Positions 1-6,544 of a stretch of 9,768 bases of DNA are shown here, piece by piece. How positions within the stretch are numbered: position 1 is the first letter of the stretch; every line of letters starts with the position of its first letter. This DNA comes from DATHZQ01 sp035458525 (GTDB lineage Bacteria; Actinomycetota; Acidimicrobiia; Spongiisociales; UBA5794), in NCBI GenBank assembly GCA_035458525.1, contig DATHZQ010000117.1:1-9768 (forward strand). Direction: 5' to 3'. The translations under genes and the position numbers were made by a program. The notes under the pieces are model-generated. The model was not told where the DNA came from and did no database searches. It saw nothing but the letters and a program-made list of their open reading frames with translations.

Positions 1-1912
1 TGCCGCTGCGGTGCCACTGGTCCGTCCTGGTGAACAGATACGCCGCAAGCAGGGCCAATCTGCTGGCATCATCGCCCTTCCACCACACGGCGATGCTGCG
101 GCGCTTCGGCTGGACGTCATCGAGCGCGGCCCAGCGGGCCGGATCTGTGGTGACGGCAACGACGTTCTTGCCGAGTCGCATGACCTCCCGCAAGAGCCGT
201 CGGTAGTCGCCGACACCGCGAGGATCGGCATGCTCCGGCCAACCGAAGAGGACCGTGTTGGCGTTGATCGGACCAACGCCGAAGGACTGCACGATGATCG
301 GCAGCGCCTCCATCGCATCGGGCGCCAACACCGCGAGACAGTGAACATCGAGGCCCTCTGTCGAAGCTTCGGCCCGCATCGCCTCTTGCACCTCGGCACG
401 CTCCTGGCGTTTCAGCGCCCCGGAGCCCTGCACGACCTGGGCGACCGCGGACAGCCCGCTGGCTCCCTCCAGCCACGCAGCGAACCGCATCAGGCGCAAC
501 CGGCGTGCGCTGTCGGCCGAGAAGGCCAGCACTTGCGGACGCCAATTCCGCGAGTTCGTCGTCTCGTTGCCCATCTGGCGGATGCTCTGCTTGGCCCGCT
601 GGAAGTAGTGCGAGTGGGCGGCATCGACCCACCGCTCCGGATGGGGACGCCGCGCCAGATATGCGTGGATGCCGAACATCACGATGACGGCTGCGAGACC
701 GGCGACCGGATTGATGGCCAGCATGGCTCCAAGGCAGGCGATCGCGCCCAGCAGGCTCAGGCGGCGGTTGAAGAAGCGAAAGCGAGGGCGAAACGAAGGG
801 CTGGCGGCGTTGGCCTCGTAATACGTCGCATAGTTGAGCAAGCCATACGAGATGAGGAAGAACATCGAGACGACAGGGGCAATCACGTTGAGGTTGCCCA
901 GCGAGATCGTGATCAGCGCGATCGCAAGCGACAGCAGAACGCCGCGGCGCGGGTTCGACGTCGGGCCATGGCCTTTGGCAAAGGGGTGCAGCACCGGGAA
1001 CACCCGATCGGATGCCAGCGACTGCAGGATGCGCGGTGCGCCCAGGAATGAGGCCATCGCCGAGGACAGCGTTGCCGCGATCACGCCGGCATCGACGAGG
1101 AAGCCCAACGACGCAACCGAACCGAGTGCGCCCGTATCGTCGATCAGCGTTTGAAGCGGGACAGTTGCCGCGAGCAAGATGGCAAGCGAGACGTACACCA
1201 CCGTCGACAGGCCCACCGCAGCAAACGTGCCGCGCGGCAGACTCCGCCCCGGAGAGCGCAGGTCTCCCGACATGCTCACGCCCTGGGTGAAACCGGTGAC
1301 CGCCGGGAAGAAGATCGCGAACGTCGCCCAGAATGCGAGTGAGCCGTCTGGGGCCGACCAGCTGTCGGCGAGCAGCCCGCCGTCGACTTTGTTGAACGCA
1401 CCCACGTAGATCGACACGAGGGCGGCGACCAGCACCACCATGACGATCGTCTGAAATCGACTGGCAGCGTCGGCGCCCAACCACGCCAGCACGAAGAGCG
1501 CCAACACCGCGACTGCAGCGATGATCTGCGGCCCAGCGGCGTGCTCCCAGCCGAGAACGGCGGCGAACGCCTCGCCAAAGCCGATCGCATAGAACGCCAC
1601 CGACACGGCCTGTGCCAGGAAGAGGACGATTCCGATGGCGCCGCCGAACTCGATGCCGAGGGTGCGCGAGATCAGGTAGTAGTCGCCGCCGCCGCGAACT
1701 TCGATGTTGGTCGCGATGGCTGCAAGCGAGATGCTGGTGAGCACCGAGACGGCGGTGGCGATGCCGATGATGACGAGTGCATTGCGCAGTCCCGCGTTCC
1801 CGACCACGTACCCCAGCCGGAGGAAGAGGATGATGCCGAGGATCGTGAGGATCGAGGGCATGAACACGCCCACGAAGGTGCCGAGATTGCCACCCGTCGC
1901 GCTGCGATCCAC
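1..1912 (-). CDS. SLC12-type (Na-K-Cl / K-Cl) cation-chloride cotransporter family permease, 3' end outside window
   Basis: Membrane permease of the APC superfamily resembling eukaryotic cation-chloride cotransporters; 637 codons are visible and the reading frame is still open at base 1. Seen: an N-terminal helix with NLGTFVGVFMPSILTILG (residues 9-26) and FLRLGYVVGNAG; the family signature SMSGDLRSPGRSLPRGT (about 213-229); and MASFLGAPRILQSLASDRVF (about 286-305). A soluble C-terminal domain follows, with NWRPQVLAF from N456 and VWWKGDDASRLALLAAYLF from about 609; both are hallmarks of the SLC12 C-terminal domain. The start is GTG at 1912, 6 bases after AGGAG; an adjacent GTG at 1915 is possible, and an in-frame TGA at 1930-1928 blocks anything further upstream. 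Known: animal relatives couple Na+/K+ and Cl- symport. Bacterial members are little studied, so ion specificity is not assigned. It is transcribed away from the flavin-protein gene at 2205. The family call is strong; the substrate is unknown. Confidence 0.9.
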   Translation of the reverse strand, partial: MDRSATGGNLGTFVGVFMPSILTILGIILFLRLGYVVGNAGLRNALVIIGIATAVSVLTSISLAAIATNIEVRGGGDYYLISRTLGIEFGGAIGIVLFLAQAVSVAFYAIGFGEAFAAVLGWEHAAGPQIIAAVAVLALFVLAWLGADAASRFQTIVMVVLVAALVSIYVGAFNKVDGGLLADSWSAPDGSLAFWATFAIFFPAVTGFTQGVSMSGDLRSPGRSLPRGTFAAVGLSTVVYVSLAILLAATVPLQTLIDDTGALGSVASLGFLVDAGVIAATLSSAMASFLGAPRILQSLASDRVFPVLHPFAKGHGPTSNPRRGVLLSLAIALITISLGNLNVIAPVVSMFFLISYGLLNYATYYEANAASPSFRPRFRFFNRRLSLLGAIACLGAMLAINPVAGLAAVIVMFGIHAYLARRPHPERWVDAAHSHYFQRAKQSIRQMGNETTNSRNWRPQVLAFSADSARRLRLMRFAAWLEGASGLSAVAQVVQGSGALKRQERAEVQEAMRAEASTEGLDVHCLAVLAPDAMEALPIIVQSFGVGPINANTVLFGWPEHADPRGVGDYRRLLREVMRLGKNVVAVTTDPARWAALDDVQPKRRSIAVWWKGDDASRLALLAAYLFTRTDQWHRSG

Positions 1913-2204
1913 CACCCGCTCCTGCCGTCAGTGGCCACCGTCATCGGCAGCCAAGTAAGGACGCGAATCTACTGCGTCGACGGCTCAGGCGGATGCCCAT
2001 GTCCTGCCGGCCAAGAAGAGATCTCGGCGAGCAGAGCGTCGAGTATGCGTTCGGTCTGGCCCGACAGGACCGCCCGCTCCGCCACCGCAACCACGACAAG
2101 CATCAGCGCCGCCCTACGTCTCACCCCCTATCGTCTGCTGCGCCGGCGCGGCCGGGCAGAGACCGAAGTCCCGTTGCCAGTCCAACGCAAGGAGCAAGCT
2201 CACC
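1913..2204. other. divergent intergenic region between permease and flavin-protein genes
   Basis: This 292-base stretch should hold the promoters for both flanking genes. I found no convincing -35/-10 pair on either strand; the nearest is a lone TAGATT on the minus strand at 1972-1967, with no matching -35. A G/C-rich self-complementary patch (TCTGC ... GCAGA around GCGCCGGCGC) lies at about 2132-2162 on the plus strand. I could not match the region to a known riboswitch. The only ORF is the weak 44-residue one listed separately. Confidence 0.4.
1969..2103 (-). CDS. doubtful small ORF upstream of the SLC12-type permease (44 aa)
   Basis: An ATG at 2103 opens 44 codons ending with TAG at 1971-1969. 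A GTG at 2124 in the same frame would give 51 residues. The product starts with a short hydrophobic stretch (MLVVVAVAERAVLSGQ), followed by an amphipathic-looking TERILDALLAEI and a Pro-rich end. Only a weak AGGG lies 9 bases before the ATG. It sits between the divergent permease and flavin-protein genes, on the permease strand and 56 bases before the permease start, so it could be a leader ORF or chance. I recognise no family. In DNA of this composition random ORFs of this size are common, so the call is weak. Confidence 0.15.
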   Translation of the reverse strand: MLVVVAVAERAVLSGQTERILDALLAEISSWPAGHGHPPEPSTQ

Positions 2205-2774
2205 ATGGGCAAGACGTACGAAGGCATCGACGAGCGAATGGCTAGCTGGATTGCCGGCCAACCGATGTTCTTCGTGGCAACCGCCCCGGCGACCGGCGGC
2301 CACGTCAACGTGTCGCCCAAGGGTCTCGACGACACGTTCGCCGTCATCGACGAACACACGGTCGCCTACCTCGACCTCGGCGGGTCTGGGGCGGAGACGA
2401 TCGCACACGTCAGAGAGAACGGCCGCATCACGTTGATGTTCTGCGCCTTCGACGGCCCCGCCCGCATCGTGCGGTTCTACGGCAGGGGCGACACGTTGTT
2501 CCCGGGCGATGCCGAGTGGGACAGTCTGCGGTCGCGCTTCGGCGAATACCGCGCCCGCAACATCGTACGGGTCCGGGTCGATCGGATTGCCGACTCCTGC
2601 GGTTTCGGCGTGCCCCATATGGAACTGGTCGAACAGCGCAGCCGGCTCACGGAGTGGGTCGGCGCCCGCAGCGACGAGGAGCTCGCCGCATATCGCGCCG
2701 AAAAGAACCGGGCGAGCATCGACGGACTGCCGGCCATCGATGTCCCCGAGCACGACACCGCTGCCTCCGAGTAG
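2205..2774 (+). CDS. pyridoxamine 5'-phosphate oxidase-like FMN-binding split-barrel protein
   Basis: A 189-residue soluble protein of the PNPOx-like flavin split-barrel superfamily. Seen: an early strand MFFVATAP (21-28); then HVNVSPKG (33-40), the usual conserved segment with the S/K pair near the flavin phosphate; AYLDLGGSGAET (54-65); ITLMFCAF (75-82) followed by RIVRFYGRG (87-95), the second signature of this subgroup; and SCGFGVPHMEL (131-141). The C-terminal tail (KNRASIDGLPAID) is typical of the roughly 190-residue actinobacterial members. Known: the superfamily binds FMN, F420 or heme and includes oxidases and reductases; this subgroup has no assigned reaction, so vitamin B6 synthesis should not be assumed. 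The ATG at 2205 follows AAGGAG at 2189-2194 with 10-base spacing. It is the first gene of a possible operon with prpE, 94 bases downstream. Confidence 0.86.
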   Translation: MGKTYEGIDERMASWIAGQPMFFVATAPATGGHVNVSPKGLDDTFAVIDEHTVAYLDLGGSGAETIAHVRENGRITLMFCAFDGPARIVRFYGRGDTLFPGDAEWDSLRSRFGEYRARNIVRVRVDRIADSCGFGVPHMELVEQRSRLTEWVGARSDEELAAYRAEKNRASIDGLPAIDVPEHDTAASE

Positions 2775-2780
2775 CTTCTG

Positions 2781-2821
2781 ACGCACCCGGCCGGGTCGAT
2801 CGCACCTGTCCAGCGGTGCGT
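2781..2821 (+). promoter_or_regulatory. inverted repeats between flavin-protein gene and prpE
   Basis: The 94-base gap holds a perfect 12-base palindrome, ACCCGGCCGGGT (2785-2796), followed by the stem CGCACC (2801-2806) / GGTGCG (2815-2820) with an 8-base loop. ACGCACC also occurs at 2781-2787 and can pair with GGTGCGT at 2815-2821, so two mutually exclusive folds are possible. There is no T-run, so it is not a standard intrinsic terminator. It may be an operator, an attenuator-like structure or chance in G/C-rich DNA. Confidence 0.3.
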
Positions 2822-2868
2822 CGCCGGGCGAACATGGCGAGATCGCGCCCCATCGAGAGGAGCATGCA

Positions 2869-4761
2869 GTGGATTACAAGGAGGTCTACGAACGGTCCCT
2901 GCACGACCCGGAGGGCTTCTGGGCCGAGGCCGCCGCCGCCATCGAATGGGACACCCCTCCAACTCGCATCCTCGATGACACCGCCGCCCCGCTGTACACG
3001 TGGTTTCCGGACGGCGTGATGAATACGTGTCACAACGCTCTCGACCGGCACGTCGACGGCGGGAGGGCCGACCAACTCGCCCTCGTGTACGACAGCCCCG
3101 TGACCGACACGATTCGCACGTTCACCTATCGAGAACTGCGAGACGCGGTTGCCCGGCTCGCAGGCGCGCTGACATCTCTCGGTGTGACCAAAGGGGACCG
3201 GGTGATCGTCTACATGCCGATGATCCCCGAAGCGGCCATGGCGATGCTGGCATGTGCCCGCATCGGCGCCATCCACTCTGTCGTGTTTGGTGGCTTTGCG
3301 GCCAACGAGCTGGCGACCCGCATCGACGACGCCACTCCCAAGGTGGTGTTGTCGGCCTCGTGCGGCATCGAGCCGGGCCGCATCGTCGAGTACAAGCCGC
3401 TGCTCGACCGGGCGATCGACCTCGCGGAGCATCCGCCGGCCCACTGCGTGATCCTGCAACGGCCGCAGGCGCATGCTTCCATGGTCGACGGTCGCGACCA
3501 CGACTGGACCGAGGTCGTCGAAACCGCGGAGCCGGTGCCGCCCCTGCCTCTCGCCGCCACCGACCCCCTCTACATCCTCTACACGTCGGGCACAACAGGG
3601 GAACCGAAGGGCGTCGTGCGGGACAACGGCGGGCATGCGGTCGCCCTGGCGTGGTCGATGAAGAACATCTATGGCGTCGACCCGGGCGAGGTGTATTGGG
3701 CGGCGTCGGACGTCGGTTGGGTTGTCGGCCACTCCTACATCGTCTACGCCCCGCTCCTCCACGGCTGCACCACGGTCCTGTACGAGGGAAAGCCCGTCGG
3801 CACACCCGATCCGGGCGCCTTCTGGCGAGTGATCTCCCAGCATGGCGTGAGCGTGCTGTTCACCGCACCGACTGCGTTTCGCGCCATCAAGCGCGACGAC
3901 CCGGAAGCGAAGCATCTGCAGCGCTACGACCTGCGGGGCTTCCGCACGCTGTTCCTCGCGGGCGAAAGGTGCGACCCCGACACCCTGCATTGGGCGGAGG
4001 CCAAGCTGGGCGTGCCCGTCATCGACCACTGGTGGCAGACCGAGACGGGCTGGCCGGTTGCCGCCAACCCGGTGGGGATCGAGCCGCTTCCGGTGAAGCC
4101 CGGCTCGCCAACCGTTGCAGTCCCCGGTTACGACATCCGGGTGCTCGACGACGACGGCGAGGAAGTCGCAGCAGGTGACATCGGAGCGATCGTGGTCAGG
4201 CTGCCTCTCCCGCCGGGGTGCCTCCCGACGTTGTGGAACGCCGACCAGCGCTACATCGACTCGTACCTCGAGCGCTACCCGGGCTATTACCTGACCTCGG
4301 ACGCCGGATACAAGGACGAGGACGGCTACCTGGCGATCATGAGCCGAATCGACGACATCATCAACGTCGCCGGTCATCGGCTGTCCACCGGCGCCATGGA
4401 GGAGGTACTCGCCGACCACCCCGACGTCGCCGAATGCGCGGTGATCGGTGTCGCCGACCAGCTCAAGGGTCAGCTTCCGGTGGGGTTCGTGGTGCTGAAT
4501 GCCGGCGTCGAGCGGCCGTACGAGACGATCTCTTCCGAGCTCGTAGCACTGATGCGCGAGCGCATCGGGCCGGTGGCCGCGTTCAAGCAGGCGATCGTCG
4601 TCAACCGCCTCCCCAAGACGAGGTCGGGGAAGATCCTGCGCGGCACCATGCGCCGGATCGCCGACGGGGAGACCTGGAAGATGCCCGCCACCATCGACGA
4701 TCCGGCGATCCTCGACGAGATCGGCGATGCGTTGACCACGGTGGGCTACCCGAAGGGTTGA
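2869..4761 (+). CDS. prpE: propionyl-CoA synthetase (AMP-forming acyl-CoA synthetase)
   Basis: Cytoplasmic ligase converting propionate, ATP and CoA to propionyl-CoA through an acyl-AMP intermediate. The 630 residues fit the PrpE family length. Seen in order: an ACAS N-terminal segment (YKEVYERSLHDPEGFW, from residue 3); the P-loop YILYTSGTTGEPKG (235-248) followed by VVRDNGGH; VGWVVGHSYIVYAPLLHG; FLAGERCDPDT (about 362-372); WWQTETGWP (388-396); SDAGYKDEDG (477-486); SRIDDIINVAGHRLSTG (492-508); and TRSGKILRG with the catalytic Lys588. VVRDNGGH and TETGW favour PrpE over acetyl-CoA synthetase, which has TETGG at the latter site. Known: the equivalent lysine is switched off by acetylation in PrpE and Acs of other bacteria. 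The GTG start at 2869 is fixed by AGGAG at 2858-2862 with 6-base spacing; the ATG at 2864 is out of frame. The MBL gene starts 5 bases after its stop. Acetate or another short acid could also be used. Confidence 0.93.
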   Translation: MDYKEVYERSLHDPEGFWAEAAAAIEWDTPPTRILDDTAAPLYTWFPDGVMNTCHNALDRHVDGGRADQLALVYDSPVTDTIRTFTYRELRDAVARLAGALTSLGVTKGDRVIVYMPMIPEAAMAMLACARIGAIHSVVFGGFAANELATRIDDATPKVVLSASCGIEPGRIVEYKPLLDRAIDLAEHPPAHCVILQRPQAHASMVDGRDHDWTEVVETAEPVPPLPLAATDPLYILYTSGTTGEPKGVVRDNGGHAVALAWSMKNIYGVDPGEVYWAASDVGWVVGHSYIVYAPLLHGCTTVLYEGKPVGTPDPGAFWRVISQHGVSVLFTAPTAFRAIKRDDPEAKHLQRYDLRGFRTLFLAGERCDPDTLHWAEAKLGVPVIDHWWQTETGWPVAANPVGIEPLPVKPGSPTVAVPGYDIRVLDDDGEEVAAGDIGAIVVRLPLPPGCLPTLWNADQRYIDSYLERYPGYYLTSDAGYKDEDGYLAIMSRIDDIINVAGHRLSTGAMEEVLADHPDVAECAVIGVADQLKGQLPVGFVVLNAGVERPYETISSELVALMRERIGPVAAFKQAIVVNRLPKTRSGKILRGTMRRIADGETWKMPATIDDPAILDEIGDALTTVGYPKG

Positions 4762-4766
4762 GCGAC

Positions 4767-5456
4767 ATGGACGGACGCATCCCAGGAGTACACGAGATCA
4801 GCGGCCCGTCGCGAGCGTTTCTGATCGACGGCGACGAGGGCGTCACGCTGGTCGACACCGGCATGCCCAAGCGAGACGGCGCAGTGCTCGAGGCGCTGCA
4901 GAAGATTGGCCGGGCACCGCAGGATCTGCGGGCCATCCTGATCACGCATTCCCATTCCGACCACGTCGGTTCGGCGGCTGCGGTGAAGCAGCGGTCGGGC
5001 GCTGCCCTGTTCGCATCGCCGGGAGAGGCCGCCGCGATCCGGGGCGAGGAGCCGACGACGCCTCCGCCCATGTTCGATCGGTTCTCGTTCCTCAGACCGC
5101 TGTTTCGCTTCGTGCCGAGCGCGGCACCGGTCGAGGTCGACGTGGAGGTCACCGAAGCTTCGTCCGAAGGTCTGCCCGGCGATCTGGGGGTTATCGATAC
5201 GCCGGGGCACACGCCAGGCCATGTCTCCTATCTGCTCGACCGCGCCGGTGGTGTGCTCTTCGCCGGTGACGCCGCCGTCGCCAACCGCCGCGGGGCCGTC
5301 CGACGCGGCTACATGAACGCGTCGACGCCGACTTTCGATGCAAGTCTGCGCCACCTTGCGGACCACGAGTTCGAAATTGCCCTGTTCGCCCACTCGCGGG
5401 GGATCTACGAAGGCGCCGCAGCTGCGTTCCGCACGTTCGCCCGCGCAATGGGCTGA
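4767..5456 (+). CDS. metallo-beta-lactamase-fold hydrolase
   Basis: A 229-residue cytoplasmic MBL-superfamily protein. Seen: the opening beta region with AFLIDGDEGVTLVDTGMPK; the metal motif THSHSDHVG giving H61, H63, D65 and H66; DTPGHTPGH with the third ligand H148; FAGDA with the bridging D168; and LFAHSRG with H209 as the last ligand. All zinc or iron ligands are therefore present, and the order matches the glyoxalase II-like / short hydrolase branch. The ATG at 4767 lies 5 bases past the prpE stop; only a weak SD-like AAGGG precedes it, within the last prpE codons, so translation is probably coupled. An in-frame extension further upstream would run inside prpE and lacks homology. Known: the superfamily includes thioesterases, lactonases and hydroxyacylglutathione hydrolases. 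Placement directly after prpE suggests an acyl-CoA or thioester substrate (inference); the true substrate is unknown. Confidence 0.88.
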   Translation: MDGRIPGVHEISGPSRAFLIDGDEGVTLVDTGMPKRDGAVLEALQKIGRAPQDLRAILITHSHSDHVGSAAAVKQRSGAALFASPGEAAAIRGEEPTTPPPMFDRFSFLRPLFRFVPSAAPVEVDVEVTEASSEGLPGDLGVIDTPGHTPGHVSYLLDRAGGVLFAGDAAVANRRGAVRRGYMNASTPTFDASLRHLADHEFEIALFAHSRGIYEGAAAAFRTFARAMG

Positions 5457-5484
5457 CGCGACCGCAGCCGAGACGACGGATTCG
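5457..5484. other. short convergent gap between MBL gene and LLM oxidoreductase gene
   Basis: Only 28 bases separate the two convergent stop codons. No hairpin followed by a T-run is visible on either strand, so termination here is either Rho-dependent or occurs inside the opposite gene. Confidence 0.4.
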
Positions 5485-6468
5485 CTAGCCGAGGGCGCGC
5501 AACGCCGGCAACACCTCGGTGCCGAGCATCCGCAGCGTGGCGTCGGGATCAGTACTCGCGATCTGAATTGCGACCACGTCAGCCCCGATCTCCTGCACGA
5601 GCGGGGTGTAGGCGGCAATGATCTGCTCGGGGTCAGAGACAACCGTGTACTTGCCCAGGATCTCATCGCGATCCATCTCGTCTGCCCTTTGCCGCAGGAT
5701 CATCGGGTCGACGACCTCGAGTCGGCCTGGTGCGCGCAGGCCTCGCATGCTGCCGAGCGCTTCCCAGGCCTCGTCGTCGTGCTCGGCATAGACGAGCCAG
5801 CGGGTCGCCATGATGCGGGCGTTTTCCTTGCCGCGGACGTCCATACTCTCTTGGAACGGACGGATCACCCTCTCCATCGTCTCGGCCGGAACCTTCACGC
5901 TGGTGATCAAGCCGCCGCCGTGGGTGCCGGCAAACGCCGCCGACTTCGGGCCGCCGGCCGCCATCCAGATCGGCACCTCACTCACCGGCGGGCTGTAGAG
6001 CCTGCCCTTGTCGACGGTGTAGTACTCGCCGTCGAAGTCGACCTTCTCGCCGTCGAGGAGCAGGTGCATGATCTTGAGCGCCTCCTCCATCCTGGCGATG
6101 CGCTCCTTGTAACCGGGGAACTCGAAGCCCATCGGACCCGAGTTGATATTCTCCCCGGTGCCAACCCCGAGGATGAATCGCCCGCCGCTGAGCCGGTCGA
6201 CCGTCGCAGCCATTTGCGCCACGAGCGCCGGGTGATAGTGGAAGAGCGGGCAGGTCACGCTGGTGGCCAGCTCCACTCGTTCAGTTCGCGCCGCCACGGC
6301 ACCCAACCACGACCACACGAATCCGGCAGCAGAGAGGTCATCGACCCACGGGTGGAAGTGGTCGGAACCGAGTACGACGTCGAAGCCGACGTCTTCAGCC
6401 AGGACGGCTTGGTCGACAAGCACCTCCGGCTGGTATGACTCGTGGCTGCAGAGCCAGGCGAACTTCAT
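5485..6468 (-). CDS. F420-dependent LLM-class oxidoreductase, glucose-6-phosphate dehydrogenase (Fgd)-like
   Basis: A 327-residue TIM-barrel flavin-like oxidoreductase that should use the deazaflavin F420. Seen: SDHFHPW (35-41), VGTGENIN (102-109), YKERIARMEEALK (120-132), VDFDGEYY (143-150), PIWMAAGGPKSA and TSVK (189-192). By memory-based alignment to Mycobacterium Fgd1, H37, W41 and E106 match its catalytic His40, Trp44 and Glu109. K192, R249 and K273 fall at the positions of the phosphate-binding Lys198, Lys259 and Arg283, so a basic pocket for a phosphorylated substrate seems kept, with two conservative swaps. The ATG at 6468 is preceded by GAAGGG with 9-base spacing; longer versions of the frame (up to 6771) start inside the MMPL gene and show no family similarity. 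It lies 76 bases downstream of the MMPL-type gene on the same strand, possibly in one transcript. Family is firm; glucose 6-phosphate as substrate is only a possibility. Confidence 0.9.
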   Translation of the reverse strand: MKFAWLCSHESYQPEVLVDQAVLAEDVGFDVVLGSDHFHPWVDDLSAAGFVWSWLGAVAARTERVELATSVTCPLFHYHPALVAQMAATVDRLSGGRFILGVGTGENINSGPMGFEFPGYKERIARMEEALKIMHLLLDGEKVDFDGEYYTVDKGRLYSPPVSEVPIWMAAGGPKSAAFAGTHGGGLITSVKVPAETMERVIRPFQESMDVRGKENARIMATRWLVYAEHDDEAWEALGSMRGLRAPGRLEVVDPMILRQRADEMDRDEILGKYTVVSDPEQIIAAYTPLVQEIGADVVAIQIASTDPDATLRMLGTEVLPALRALG

Positions 6469-6470
6469 GA

Positions 6471-6498
6471 CGGGGAGCCCTTCGTCGGGAGGACCCCG
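6471..6498 (-). promoter_or_regulatory. stem-loop overlapping the LLM gene ribosome binding site
   Basis: Read on the minus strand, CGGGG at 6498-6494 pairs with CCCCG at 6475-6471, and an inner CCC can pair with the GGG of the putative SD (GAAGGG). The ATG follows 2 bases after the outer stem. Such a fold could hide the SD when the upstream MMPL gene is not being translated through. The inner part is asymmetric, so stability is uncertain. Confidence 0.25.
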
Positions 6499-6544
6499 TT
6501 CTACCAGGTGTGTGGCAGCTATCAGTCGCCGCGGATCGCGAGGA

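Noticed and set aside
11..1484. Long open frames on both strands (11-1051 plus, 117-1484 minus) in the permease region
   Set aside because: They are out-of-frame shadows; the SLC12 motifs run continuously in another minus-strand frame that stays open to the window edge.
2121..2786. A 221-codon open frame on the minus strand opposite the flavin-protein gene
   Set aside because: The plus strand there has a good SD and the split-barrel motifs; the antisense product shows no family motif.
2647..4419. A 590-codon open frame on the minus strand opposite prpE
   Set aside because: It lies antisense to a gene with complete PrpE motifs, its product is Arg/Val/Asp-rich without any recognisable domain, and such long antisense frames are expected in G/C-rich coding DNA.
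5489..5519. CCGAGG ... CCTCGG inverted repeat as a terminator for the convergent genes
   Set aside because: The arms are 6 bases with a 19-base loop, lie inside the LLM coding end and are not followed by a T-run.
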